DNA of 32,710 nt from Micromonospora solifontis (GTDB taxonomy: Bacteria > Actinomycetota > Actinomycetes > Mycobacteriales > Micromonosporaceae): positions 1 to 32,710 of the forward strand of contig NZ_RJLN01000059.1 of the NCBI RefSeq assembly GCF_003725545.1, given 5' to 3'. Below the pieces are notes generated by a model. It had not been told where the DNA came from and searched no databases. It saw only the letters and a program-made list of their open reading frames with translations. How positions within the stretch are numbered: position 1 is the stretch's first letter; the number at the start of each line of letters is the position of its first letter. The position numbers and the translations under genes are program-made. Shown here in pieces: positions 1-8,269 of the stretch.

Positions 1-1011
1 GGTGCCCGAGCCGGAGATGCTGCCGGTGAACAGCGTCTGCTGCGCGGACCACCCGTTGACGTTCGTCGGATCGCTCGACGTCCGGTAGGAGAAGGCCGTC
101 CCACCCCACTGGTAGGCGAGCACCCAGATGTTCTTCGGGGCGAAGTAGAACAACGTGGGCGCGACGGCGGCGAAGGGCATCCCGTTCTGGCTCGCCGAGG
201 CCATGTCCGACCAGTTCGTGAACGGGTTGAAGTTCATCGACCCCCAGGACGAGCCCGTGTCGTGCGTGGTCGCGTACACCAGGTGCTTGCCGTTGTAGAC
301 GACGTTGGTGAAGTCCTTCAGCGACACCCAACCCGACTTCGGGTTCGCCAGCGAGCCCGTCGACGACCAGCGGTAGCTCGACGGCAGCGAACAACCGCCG
401 CCCGGCGGCGGCGTGGTGGGGTTGCTCCCGCCGTCAACCCGGACGAGTTGCCACTGCTGATTGGCGCCGTTCCAGTCGTCGTACTGGACGATGCTGCCGC
501 CGTCGGCGGTCGAGGCGCCCATCACCTCCATGGCCTTGTTGCTGTTCCGGTTGATCAGCCGGACGTAGCCACTGTCGGAATCGGCCAACCGGAACTGCTG
601 GTTGGTGCCGTTGTGGTCGGACCACTGCACGATGTCGGCGCTGTTGGCGGTCGAGAAGTTGTAGACGTCCAGCACCTTGCCGGATAGCCGCGACCGCACC
701 CGGTAGTAGCCGCCGCCCGAGTCCACGAACTGCCACTGCTGCTGGCTGCCGTCGTTGCGCGCCCACTGCACGATCCGCGCGCCGTCGTTCGTGGCCAGGT
801 TGTACACGTCCAGGGCCTTGCCACTGTTGCGGTTGATCAACACGTACCAGGCGTTCGTGTCGACCGTGGCCGCGGCGGCGGGCGTCGACACCGCCACCGC
901 GGCGGCACCACCGACCACCACCGCCGCCGCGGCCGCGGCGACGACCCGCGGCAACCAGCCGCGCCGCCGGGACGGCGGCGCGGTCGATGGAGACCTACCA
1001 AAGGCGAACAT
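1..1011 (-). CDS. Secreted RICIN-GH62 alpha-L-arabinofuranosidase, 3' end outside window
   Basis: Predicted extracellular enzyme releasing arabinofuranose side chains from arabinoxylan. The visible 337 residues begin with a signal peptide (Arg-rich start, Ala/Val-rich core, cleavage near residue 48), then a RICIN/CBM13 module at about 50-190 with repeated QQWQ/QQF motifs. A Pro/Gly linker to about 206 leads into the GH62 domain. GH62 is recognised from the SLKDFT motif (Asp about 233, the family's general base), the FYFAPKNIWVLAYQWGG block and flanking residues. The catalytic Glu and C-terminus lie outside the window. The ATG at 1011 has an ideal AGGAGG six to nine bases upstream (1015-1020). 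Two LacI-type operators lie in its upstream region. The architecture mirrors the RICIN-enzymes at 26562 and 30397. Family call is firm; substrate is from family knowledge. Confidence 0.93.
   Translation of the reverse strand, partial: MFAFGRSPSTAPPSRRRGWLPRVVAAAAAAVVVGGAAAVAVSTPAAAATVDTNAWYVLINRNSGKALDVYNLATNDGARIVQWARNDGSQQQWQFVDSGGGYYRVRSRLSGKVLDVYNFSTANSADIVQWSDHNGTNQQFRLADSDSGYVRLINRNSNKAMEVMGASTADGGSIVQYDDWNGANQQWQLVRVDGGSNPTTPPPGGGCSLPSSYRWSSTGSLANPKSGWVSLKDFTNVVYNGKHLVYATTHDTGSSWGSMNFNPFTNWSDMASASQNGMPFAAVAPTLFYFAPKNIWVLAYQWGGTAFSYRTSSDPTNVNGWSAQQTLFTGSISGSGT
442..864 (-). repeat. RICIN/CBM13 module, divergent copy of a three-member repeat family
   Basis: This 423-bp segment encodes a beta-trefoil carbohydrate-binding module with the same length (141 codons) and phase as the modules at 27375-27797 and 30538-30960. 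At protein level it keeps the VDTxAWYVLxNRNSGKALDVY start and the QQWQLV end, but it is clearly more diverged than the other two are from each other. Its presence shows the module has been shuffled onto GH62, CE1 and GH43 catalytic domains. Confidence 0.85.
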
Positions 1012-1083
1012 GATCCTCCTCCAGTGACCACGGGCCACGGCGGTCCGCCCGAGGACAGACGCACCACAGCCCAGGACCGATGT

Positions 1084-1097
1084 TGTTAGCGTTCACA
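1084..1097. promoter_or_regulatory. LacI-type operator upstream of GH62
   Basis: TGTTAGCGTTCACA matches the perfect palindrome TGTTAGCGCTAACA (found at 30348) at 12 of 14 positions. It lies about 73 bases upstream of the GH62 start. LacI-family sites characteristically have a central CG in such palindromes; binding is inferred. Confidence 0.6.
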
Positions 1098-1196
1098 GAG
1101 TGCCCGGGTTCCCTACCCCGACCCACCACTGGACCGAGGCCGACGAAGCCGGCTCGCCCGGGTGAGCCATCGACGCCGCCGTCCTTGACCATTGAC

Positions 1197-1210
1197 TGTG
1201 AGCGATAACA
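1197..1210. promoter_or_regulatory. Second LacI-type operator upstream of GH62
   Basis: TGTGAGCGATAACA differs from the operator at 28116 (TGTTAGCGATAACA) at one base. On the minus strand it follows a TTGACG hexamer (about 1217-1222), a possible -35, so a bound repressor would block the GH62 promoter. With the site at 1084 it forms a pair about 113 bp apart. Confidence 0.6.
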
Positions 1211-1286
1211 TGCCTGTCGTCAAGACGTAACATCCGGGTCCTGGCGACGGCGCACTACATCGGCGATTGCGCATGGGTCCGATCGT

Positions 1287-1324
1287 GTGGTCCCCGCTGC
1301 GAGAACAGTCGGAGCGGGGACCAC
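1287..1324 (-). terminator. Hairpin terminator after the serine hydrolase pseudogene
   Basis: GTGGTCCCCGCT (1287-1298) pairs perfectly with AGCGGGGACCAC (1313-1324) over a 14-base loop. It lies 17 bases past the stop of the minus-strand gene. There is no U tract, as is common for actinomycete terminators. Confidence 0.7.
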
Positions 1325-1340
1325 GCCGCGCGCGGCGCGG

Positions 1341-2505
1341 CTATCCTGCCGCCGTTGGCGTCGGCTGGGCCCCGGTGACCGTGGCGGCATCGGCGGGACG
1401 CCGTAGCCGGAGCACCGCGACGACCCGGGTCGCCAGCGTGGCGAGGTTCATCGCGGCGGCGACGGCGGCCCACAGCACCAGCGGCAGGGCCGCATGGCAG
1501 AGCTGTCCGAAGGTGATGTCCCGGCCGCCGGCGACCAGTTGCGCCAGCGCGTCGGCGAGTTGGTCGGTGCCCTCGTTGGCCAGACCCAGGCCGCTGTTGC
1601 CGAGCACGGCGATGCCCCAGCCGGAGGGCAGCAGCAGTTGGCTCGCGGTGTAGGTGAACCAGACGCCGTTGTGGCGTACCCAGCCGTGCTCGTCCCGGTC
1701 CCAGCCCATGCCGTAGGTCGACCCCGGACCGCCGGGGGTGTGCATCGCCGCGGCGCTCGCGGCCGAGACGAGGCGGGTGCCGTCGGCGGCCACGCCGCCG
1801 CGCGACTGCGTGATCAGCCAGCGGGCCAGGTCCCGCGCCGTGCTGATCACGCCGTCGGAGCCGGCGACGAACCGCTTCGGCTCGGCCACCGGCACCGTCG
1901 CGCCGTAGGCGTACACATAACCGGCACGGACCTGCGGTGGCAGGTCGCGTGGGGCCTGGTCGATGCCGACGCTGGCGGTCATGCCGAGCGGCGCGAAGAC
2001 ATGGTCGTGCAGGTAGGCGGCGAACGGCTGGCCGGAGACGACCTCGACCAGCCGCCCGGCGAGGTGGTAGTTGGTGTTCGTGTAGGCGTACCTCGTGCCG
2101 GGGTCGGCGGCCAGCGTCGCCGACCGGGTCCGCCGCACCGCCCCGGCGAGCGAGTCCGGCTGCCGGCGCGTCCAGCGTGATCCTTCCGGCCTCCACCAAC
2201 TGCAGCACCGCCAGCGCGGTGAACGATTTGCTCAGGGAGGCGATCGGCATCGGTGTGGTGGCCGTCATCGCGGCCCCCGACGAGTCGTGCCCGTATCCGG
2301 CCACCTGGACGACCTGGTCGCCTCGGGTGATCGCCACCGCGATGCCCGGGTAGCCCGCCCGGCCGGCGAAAGCCTGCACGACCTGCTGGACCCGCGCGGT
2401 ATCGAGCTGATCGTCCGCGGCCGCCGCCGGGCCGGCCGCCGCAGCGCTCAGCCCGGCAACCCCCGACACCATCGCCGCCAGCCGAAGCCAGCTTCTGTGC
2501 TTCAC
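1341..2505 (-). pseudogene. Serine beta-lactamase-like hydrolase, broken by internal out-of-frame deletion
   Basis: Remnant of an exported class C beta-lactamase/DD-peptidase-fold hydrolase. The first frame gives a signal peptide, then the SLSK motif holding the catalytic Ser and Lys, and runs to about GRITLDAPAA near 2160. The homologous reading then continues in another frame (DSLAGAV..., then PGTRYAYTN with the YxN motif, HNG motif and a C-terminal membrane helix) to the stop at 1341. SxxK and YxN are only about 50 residues apart, against roughly 85 or more in the family, so some 35 codons are missing as well as the frame. The start is GTG at 2505 with GGGAG upstream. A sequencing error alone would not remove the missing block. 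Physiological role of the ancestor is unknown. Confidence 0.8.
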
Positions 2506-2666
2506 GTGTACTCCCGTCGTCGTTGCCCAGCGACGGCCACGCTACGAAGCTGGACAGCCACGTCACAGGACCCGATCGGCACGTGCCACCACTGACCTTC
2601 GTCAGGTCCCGCGGCGGTAGAATCGGCCCCGGCGTATCGCCCGCGGCGGTGGGGCCCGCCGCCCCC

Positions 2667-2837
2667 GCGGACCTGTGCGGCGCGCTCAGCACCTACTCGA
2701 CCTTCGGCTACGAGACCATCCGCCTGTTCGAGGACGGTGCCCGCTTCTACAGCCTGCTCAACGCCGGCATCAGCGTCGCCGCCGGCATCGGCGCCGCGTT
2801 CGTCGGCGTCAGCGTCGCCCAGGCCGTGTGGCTCTGA
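2667..2837 (+). pseudogene. C-terminal remnant of a FluC/CrcB fluoride channel
   Basis: About 56 codons match the C-terminal half of the small FluC (CrcB) fluoride exporter: CGALSTYSTFGYETIRLFEDG, which includes the Phe-rich TM3 signature, followed by one more hydrophobic helix and the stop. FluC is normally about 120-130 residues with four helices. The sequence upstream in this frame has no helix 1-2 homology, no Asn-bearing TM2 and no credible start or ribosome site. I call it a gene remnant. It converges with the LacI gene at 2925. Confidence 0.75.
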
Positions 2838-2924
2838 CCGGCATGGCGGTCCGGGACAGCCCCGACACCACGAGGCCGGCACCCGGGCTCCGGCCGTGGC
2901 GGTTCGTGGTCGCCGCCGGCGCCC

Positions 2925-3974
2925 TCAGGTGATGGTCGAGTCTCTTCGCGCGGTGCTTCCTCGGACCGAGAGCGTCGTGGCCAGCTCGAGTCCGACCTGC
3001 GGTGCCCGTTCCCCCCGCCCGAGCGCGAGTGCCAACTCCGTGGCGGCCACGGCCATCTCGGTGAGCGGCTGCCGGATCGTGGTGAGCGGCGGGTCCACCA
3101 GGGTGGCCACCGGCAGGTCGTCGAAGCCGACCACGCTCAGGTCCCCGGGGATGGTGAGCCCGAGGGCGCGCGCCGCCTGGTAGATACCGAGCGCCTGGAG
3201 GTCGTTGCTGGCGAAGATCGCGGTGGGCCGCCGCGGGCGGCTCAGCAGCTCGCGCGCGGCGGCACACCCGTCCTCGCGGGTGAGGCCGGCGCGTACGACG
3301 AGGTCGGTTTCGATCGGCAGGCCGGCGGCCTCCAGGGCGGAGCGGTACCCGTCCAGCCGGGCCTGGCAGCACAGGACCCCCTGCGGTCCGGCGATCATCG
3401 CGATCCGGCGGTGTCCCAGCTCCACGAGGTGGCGGGTCGCCGACCGGCCGCCGGCCCAGTTCGTGGCGCCGACGAACGGGACGTCATCCGGCAGCTCGAC
3501 GGTCGGGTCGAACACCACGAACGGGATTCCCCTGGCCCGTAACCGGTTGCGCTGCTCCTCGGAGAGCTGAGCGACCGTCACGACGCAGGCCGGACGGCGG
3601 GTGAGCGTGTCGTCGATCCAGTAGCGGATCGAGTTGCGCTGCGGGCCGAACTCCGTCAGCACGACCCCGAGGCGGTGTTCCCGGGCGACCCGCTCCACCC
3701 CGCGGATGATTTCGACGCCCCACATGTCCCCGAGCTCGTCGAAGACCAGTTCCAGCGTCTGGCTGCGCCGTACCAGAGCCGGTTTGCGGTACCCGTACCG
3801 GCTGATCAGCGCCTCGACGCGGGCCCGGGTGTCGGCGGCGACGCCGGAGTGGCCGTTGATGACCTTGGAGACGGTCGGTACCGACACCCCGGCGGATTCC
3901 GCGATGTACGCGATCGTCACGGGCCTGGTCGAATCGACTGATCGACGGTCCCCGCTCGGCTCGGCCGCTGACAA
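2925..3974 (-). CDS. LacI-family transcriptional regulator
   Basis: A 349-residue regulator of usual family length. An N-terminal HTH (about residues 18-65: TIAYIAESAGVSVPTVSKVI followed by NGHSGVAADTR, with the hinge helix to about 75) precedes a periplasmic-binding-protein-like effector domain. The C-terminal part carries the common motifs FASNDLQALG, VVGFDDLPVA and PPLTTIRQP. The start is TTG at 3974, with GAGGGAG upstream. It lies 47 bases after the stop of the GH43 beta-xylosidase on the same strand and is probably co-transcribed, so it likely senses a xylan- or cellulose-derived sugar and represses the GH43 and divergent GH5 genes. The boxes at 5733, 5827 and 5849 are candidate targets. 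Effector and operator are inferred. Confidence 0.92.
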   Translation of the reverse strand: MSAAEPSGDRRSVDSTRPVTIAYIAESAGVSVPTVSKVINGHSGVAADTRARVEALISRYGYRKPALVRRSQTLELVFDELGDMWGVEIIRGVERVAREHRLGVVLTEFGPQRNSIRYWIDDTLTRRPACVVTVAQLSEEQRNRLRARGIPFVVFDPTVELPDDVPFVGATNWAGGRSATRHLVELGHRRIAMIAGPQGVLCCQARLDGYRSALEAAGLPIETDLVVRAGLTREDGCAAARELLSRPRRPTAIFASNDLQALGIYQAARALGLTIPGDLSVVGFDDLPVATLVDPPLTTIRQPLTEMAVAATELALALGRGERAPQVGLELATTLSVRGSTARRDSTIT

Positions 3975-4021
3975 ACCTCGCTCCCTCCTCGCCCTACCGC
4001 GTCGTCGTTGCCGCCACGGGG

Positions 4022-5605
4022 TCAGGGCGCAAGGACGGTGTCACCGCCCGAACCGGTGCCTGGATTCCGGGGCTCGTAGTCGAGCCAGTCGAAATGGACG
4101 GTGCCGGTGGCGGCGTACATGCCGATGACGCGGCCGGTGAAGCCACCGGCGACCTCCGTCGACAGGTAGCGGCCGTCGAGTTCGGCCAGCACCGTGACCG
4201 TGCCGTCGGCCTGCTCGACGCCGAACCGGAGCAGGTCGGGCTCCTTGCCGGCGTACCAGTCGCCGGGCGACGGACCGAGCACCTCGATCAGGAGGCTGAC
4301 CGGGCCGGCCGGGACCGGCCGGACGGCGAGCGTCGAGAGCACCGAGCCGAGCCGCGCGTCGACCCGGACCGCGCCGTCGCCCGCCTCGATGTCGTAGTGG
4401 TGCCGCTCGTCGAGGCGTACCGCGAGCCCGCCGCGCCCGCCGGCCGGATCGACCCGGGCCCGGACGCGGCAGGACAGGTGCTGCTGGCGGCGGCCGACGA
4501 AGGTGACGTCGGGGGCGTCCAGGGACGCGCCGCGGGCCCGCAGGGTGAGCCAGCCCGGGCGCTCGGTCAGCGACCAGCTGTCCGCCGGCCGGGACCGGAC
4601 CGAGAGCCAGCGGGGGCCCAGGCGGTCGGCGTCGAAGTCGTCGCGTACGGGCGGCGCCGGCAGCGGGTGCGCGGGCCACGACGGCGCCGTCATGGCCGGC
4701 GTGACCGCGCCGACCACCGGCCAGCCGTCGGTCCAGGTCACCGGGGCCAGGAACGTCTCCCGGCCCAGTACGTGCCAGCCGGGCGTGCCGCCGCCCGGGC
4801 GTACGCCGAGCAGCACCATCCACCACGACCCGTCGGCGGCCTCGACGAGGTCGGCGTGGCCGGTGTTCTGGATGGGACGGTTCGTGCCCCGGTGGGTCAG
4901 GACGGGGTTGGCCGGGCACGGCTCGTACGGCCCGTCGGGCGCCGTCGCGCGGGCGATCGAGACGGCGTGCCCCCGTTCGGTACCGCCCTCGGCGATCAGC
5001 AGGTACCAGTGGTCGCCGACCCGGTACAGGTGCGGTGCCTCCGGGGCCTGCGCCCCGGGCGCGCCGGACCACAACCGGTGTGGCCGGCCGATGGTCTCTC
5101 CGGTACGGGGGTCGATGCGTACCTGTTCGATCCCGGCGTAGGTGCACCAGCAGTTGCCCTCGTCGTCCCAGGCGAGGTCGGGGTCGATGCCGACGATCCC
5201 CGGCACCCGGACCGGGTCGGACCAGGCTCCGGCCGGGTCGGTCGCGGTGCAGATGAAGGTGCCGCCGCCGTCGGCGACGTTGGTGACGATCAACCAGAAG
5301 CGGCCGTCGTGGTGCCGCAGCGTCGGCGCGTACACGCCGGCGGACGGCGGCGTCGTCGGCGGCAGGTCCAGCTGGCCCGGCCGGTCCAGGACGTTGCCGA
5401 TCTGCGCCCAGTGCACGAGGTCCCGGCTGTGGAAGAGCGGCACCCCGGGGAAGTACTCGAAGCTGGAACACGCCAGGTAGTAGTCGTCCCCGACCCGGCA
5501 GACGCTCGGGTCCGGGTGCATGCCGGCGATCACCGGGTTGGCGAACGTACCGTCGGTCCAACCGGATGCGCCCGCCGTCGCCGCGCGCGGTCGCGCCATC
5601 GTCAT
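4022..5605 (-). CDS. GH43 (subfamily 11/12-like) beta-xylosidase/arabinofuranosidase, intracellular
   Basis: A 527-residue protein without signal peptide, predicted to hydrolyse xylo-oligosaccharides in the cytoplasm. A five-bladed GH43 domain occupies about residues 20-315, followed by a C-terminal beta-sandwich typical of GH43 beta-xylosidases. The three catalytic carboxylates are visible: Asp32 in MHPDPSV (base), Asp141 in GIDPDLAW (pKa modulator) and Glu189 in QAPEAPHLY (acid). I place the start at the ATG at 5605 because GGGAGG lies six bases upstream. The frame stays open to 5800, but that extension is Arg/Pro-rich and unlike the family. It is followed by the LacI gene and diverges from the GH5 gene across a 436-bp region with GAAACTTTC-type boxes. 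Confidence 0.92.
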   Translation of the reverse strand: MTMARPRAATAGASGWTDGTFANPVIAGMHPDPSVCRVGDDYYLACSSFEYFPGVPLFHSRDLVHWAQIGNVLDRPGQLDLPPTTPPSAGVYAPTLRHHDGRFWLIVTNVADGGGTFICTATDPAGAWSDPVRVPGIVGIDPDLAWDDEGNCWCTYAGIEQVRIDPRTGETIGRPHRLWSGAPGAQAPEAPHLYRVGDHWYLLIAEGGTERGHAVSIARATAPDGPYEPCPANPVLTHRGTNRPIQNTGHADLVEAADGSWWMVLLGVRPGGGTPGWHVLGRETFLAPVTWTDGWPVVGAVTPAMTAPSWPAHPLPAPPVRDDFDADRLGPRWLSVRSRPADSWSLTERPGWLTLRARGASLDAPDVTFVGRRQQHLSCRVRARVDPAGGRGGLAVRLDERHHYDIEAGDGAVRVDARLGSVLSTLAVRPVPAGPVSLLIEVLGPSPGDWYAGKEPDLLRFGVEQADGTVTVLAELDGRYLSTEVAGGFTGRVIGMYAATGTVHFDWLDYEPRNPGTGSGGDTVLAP

Positions 5606-5732
5606 CCGGTGCCTCCCGACGTCCAGGATCGTCGCCCGGGCCGCGCCCACGGGTGCCGCCACGGCCGTCGCGGTGGTCGGTCCCCCAGAGGCCGGTTCCG
5701 GCCCGGACCGCCAGGGCTTCCGAGCTGTACGG

Positions 5733-5745
5733 CAGAAACTTTCTG
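5733..5745. promoter_or_regulatory. Operator-like palindrome CAGAAACTTTCTG (GH43 side)
   Basis: A perfect 6-bp inverted repeat around a single central base, about 130 bases upstream of the GH43 start. GAAAnTTTC-type palindromes are known before actinomycete hemicellulase genes, commonly bound by LacI-family repressors. The neighbouring LacI protein is the obvious candidate; binding is inferred. Confidence 0.6.
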
Positions 5746-5826
5746 ACCGGAGAGTAGTGACGATCAACGATGCCGTCAATCGCCGCCACTCCATTGACAC
5801 TCGTCACCACAAGAGTTAGCTTTCGC

Positions 5827-5860
5827 CCGGATACTTTCGGGCCTGGATCCCGAAACTTTC
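5827..5860. promoter_or_regulatory. Tandem GAAACTTTC-type boxes (GH5 side)
   Basis: CCGGATACTTTCGGG (5827-5841) and GAAACTTTC (5852-5860) have centres 22 bp apart, two helical turns. They resemble the palindrome at 5733-5745 and lie about 180-215 bases upstream of the endoglucanase start. Likely operators for the divergent pair; not proven. Confidence 0.55.
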
Positions 5861-6041
5861 TACGCTGCGGGAGCCGCGCAGCGCTCGTGGAGGCACCGGG
5901 CAGCGTCCACGACAGCCCACCAGTCGCACCCTGCCTGGTGGCCCGGCGACGCAGCGCCGGCGATCCTCCGTCGCGTGGTGGCAACCGCGCCGCCGGTCGG
6001 CTGCGCTGCCCGGTCACCGCACCCACAGCGAGGAGTTTCCC

Positions 6042-8141
6042 GTGCTCGTGCAAGGCGTACGAAGAACCCGATGGCGGCTCGGCGTGGTCGCCGGCAGCGT
6101 GGCCGCGCTGCTGGTGGCGGCCACGATGGTGGCGGCCGGCGCCCAGGCGGCGGCCGGCTGCCGGGTGGCGTACACCGCCTCGGCGCAGTGGCCGGGCGGG
6201 TTCACCGCCGACGTGGCCGTGACCAACCTCGGCACGCCGGTCACCGGCTGGGCCCTGACCTGGCGGTTCCCGTCCGGCCAGCAGGTGACCCAGGCCTGGA
6301 ACGCGACCGTGACCTCCTCGGGTGGCGAGGTCACCGCGAGGAACATGAGCTACAACGCGGTCATCGCGACGAACGCGACGGTCTCCTTCGGCTTCAACGG
6401 TTCGTGGTCGGGCAGCAACGAAGCCCCGGCCACGTTCACCCTCAACGGGGTGGCGTGCACCGGGTCGCCGACGACCAGCACGCCCCCGTCGACGTCACCG
6501 TCGAGTTCCCCTTCGACGTCACCGTCCACGTCGCCGTCGACGCCGCCGCCGGGCAACGCGATGGCGACGGTGGCGGCGATGCAGCCCGGCTGGAACCTCG
6601 GCAACACCTTCGACGCCATCCCCGACGAGACCTCCTGGGGCAACCCGCTGACCACACGGACCCTGCTGCACCACGTCCGGTCGCAGGGCTACCGCAGCAT
6701 CCGGATCCCGGTGACGTGGAGCAACCACCACGGCCCGGCACCGGACTACACCATCGACCCGACCTGGCTCAACCGGATCCGGGAGGTCGTCGACTGGTCG
6801 CTGGACGAGGGCTTCTACGTGATGATCAACCTGCATCACGACTCCTGGCAGTGGATCAACACCTACCCCACCGACCGGGCGGCCGTGCTCGCCCGATACC
6901 GGGCCCTGTGGACCCAGCTCGCCGGGCAGTTCCGCGACCACTCACCGAGGCTGGTCTTCGAGAGCGTCAACGAGCCGCAGTTCACCGGCACCTCCGGCGA
7001 CGAGCAGGGCGACGTGCTGGTCAGCGAGCTCAACACCGAATTCGTCCACCTCGTCCGCCAGACCGGCGGGAACAACGCCACCCGTCTGCTGGTGCTGCCC
7101 ACCCTGCACACGAGCGGCGAGCAGGGCCGGCTGGACGCCCTGAGCGCCACCATCGCCCAGCTGCACGACGCCAACCTCGCCGCGACCGTGCACTTCTACG
7201 GCTGGTGGCCGTTCAGCGTCAACATCGCCGGCGGCACCCGCTACGACGCCTCCGTCGAGCAGGACCTGACCGGAACCTTCGACCGCGTGCGCGACACGTT
7301 CGTGGCCCGCGGCATTCCGGTGATCATCGGCGAGTGGGCCCTGCTCAACTGGGACCACACCCGGCCGGGCATCATCGAGCGGGGCGAGTTCCTGAAGTTC
7401 ATCGAGGCGGTGAGCTACCACGCCCGGATCCGTAACCTCACCACGATGGTGTGGGACGCCGGCCAGTTCCTCAACCGCACCGAGCTGCGCTGGCGCGACC
7501 CGGGCGTGTTCGCGATGATGAAGGCCGGCTGGACCACCCGCTCCGGGACCGCGTCGTCGGATCAGGTGTACGTCTCCCGCCGTGATCCGGTCACCGCCAG
7601 GACGCTGGCCCTCAACCTCAACGGCACGTCGTTCACCGGACTGCGGTACGCCGGCGTCAACCTGGTCAGCGGGAGCGACTACACGCTCTCCGGCTCCACC
7701 CTCACCCTCACCGCGGCCGCCCTGACCCGCCTGGTCGGAGCCCGCGCCTACGGCGTCAACGCCACCATCGAGGCGACCTTCTCCCAGGGCGTGCCGTGGT
7801 CGATCGACATCGTCAGCTACGACCCGCCGGTCCAGAGCAGCGCCACCGGCACCACCGATTCGTTCGCCATCCCCACCCAGTTCCACGGCGACCAGCTCGC
7901 CACCATGGAGGCCCGGTACGCCGACGGCACCAACGCCGGCCCGGCCGACTGGACCTCCTTCAAGGAGTTCTGGCAGCACTTCCAACCCGACTACGACGCC
8001 GGCACCATCATCCTGAAACCGGAGTTCTTCAGCGAGGTAAAGGACGGCCGGGTGAACCTCACCTTCCACTTCTGGAGCGGCACGAAGATCACCTACCAGT
8101 TCACGAAGTCCGGTAGCACGGTGACCGGCAGCCCCACCTGA
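6042..8141 (+). CDS. Secreted endoglucanase CBM2-GH5-X2-CBM46
   Basis: A 699-residue extracellular endo-beta-glucanase, probably acting on cellulose, xyloglucan or mixed-linkage glucan. Order: signal peptide to about 38; CBM2 about 39-140 with the terminal Cys pair (Cys40, Cys139) and surface Trp residues; Pro/Thr/Ser linker to about 172; GH5 domain about 175-500 with acid/base Glu311 (SVNEPQ) and nucleophile Glu431 (IIGEWA); an X2 immunoglobulin-like module about 505-590; and CBM46 about 593-690. GH5 with X2 and CBM46 is the arrangement of subfamily 4 enzymes such as Bacillus halodurans Cel5B. The GTG start at 6042 follows AGGAG with six-base spacing. It is monocistronic with its own terminator and diverges from the GH43 gene, with which it probably shares regulation. 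Confidence 0.93.
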   Translation: MLVQGVRRTRWRLGVVAGSVAALLVAATMVAAGAQAAAGCRVAYTASAQWPGGFTADVAVTNLGTPVTGWALTWRFPSGQQVTQAWNATVTSSGGEVTARNMSYNAVIATNATVSFGFNGSWSGSNEAPATFTLNGVACTGSPTTSTPPSTSPSSSPSTSPSTSPSTPPPGNAMATVAAMQPGWNLGNTFDAIPDETSWGNPLTTRTLLHHVRSQGYRSIRIPVTWSNHHGPAPDYTIDPTWLNRIREVVDWSLDEGFYVMINLHHDSWQWINTYPTDRAAVLARYRALWTQLAGQFRDHSPRLVFESVNEPQFTGTSGDEQGDVLVSELNTEFVHLVRQTGGNNATRLLVLPTLHTSGEQGRLDALSATIAQLHDANLAATVHFYGWWPFSVNIAGGTRYDASVEQDLTGTFDRVRDTFVARGIPVIIGEWALLNWDHTRPGIIERGEFLKFIEAVSYHARIRNLTTMVWDAGQFLNRTELRWRDPGVFAMMKAGWTTRSGTASSDQVYVSRRDPVTARTLALNLNGTSFTGLRYAGVNLVSGSDYTLSGSTLTLTAAALTRLVGARAYGVNATIEATFSQGVPWSIDIVSYDPPVQSSATGTTDSFAIPTQFHGDQLATMEARYADGTNAGPADWTSFKEFWQHFQPDYDAGTIILKPEFFSEVKDGRVNLTFHFWSGTKITYQFTKSGSTVTGSPT

Positions 8142-8162
8142 CACCCCGGCGAAGCCGGAGAC

Positions 8163-8199
8163 GGCGGTGCCGCGACCAGACCACGGCCGCGGCACCGCC
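8163..8199 (+). terminator. Hairpin terminator after GH5
   Basis: GGCGGTGCCGCG (8163-8174) pairs perfectly with CGCGGCACCGCC (8188-8199) around a 13-base loop, 22 bases after the GH5 stop. Confidence 0.75.
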
Positions 8200-8269
8200 T
8201 GACGTGCGGGGCAGGACGCCGGCACCCCGCCGTACGCTGCCTCTCGTACCGGTGGGACAGGAGGCTGAG

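Larger units (their letters stand above)
1012..1340. other. Promoter region of GH62 and 3' flank of the serine hydrolase pseudogene
   Basis: No convincing gene lies here. The stretch holds the GH62 ribosome binding site, two LacI-type operators (1084-1097, 1197-1210), a TTGACG hexamer on the minus strand, and the terminator hairpin at 1287-1324 that separates it from the pseudogene upstream. Confidence 0.7.
5606..6041. other. Divergent promoter region between GH43 and GH5
   Basis: No gene is seen. The stretch contains three related boxes centred at 5739, 5834 and 5856 (listed separately), the GH43 ribosome site on minus, and AGGAG (6031-6035) six bases before the GH5 GTG start. Part of it is AT-richer than its surroundings (about 5755-5835), as expected for promoters. 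Confidence 0.7.

Noticed and set aside
4041..6053. A 670-codon minus-strand frame in another phase over the GH43 beta-xylosidase
   Set aside because: Arg/Pro/Gly-rich shadow; the catalytic residues are in the other frame, and it runs through the divergent promoter region.
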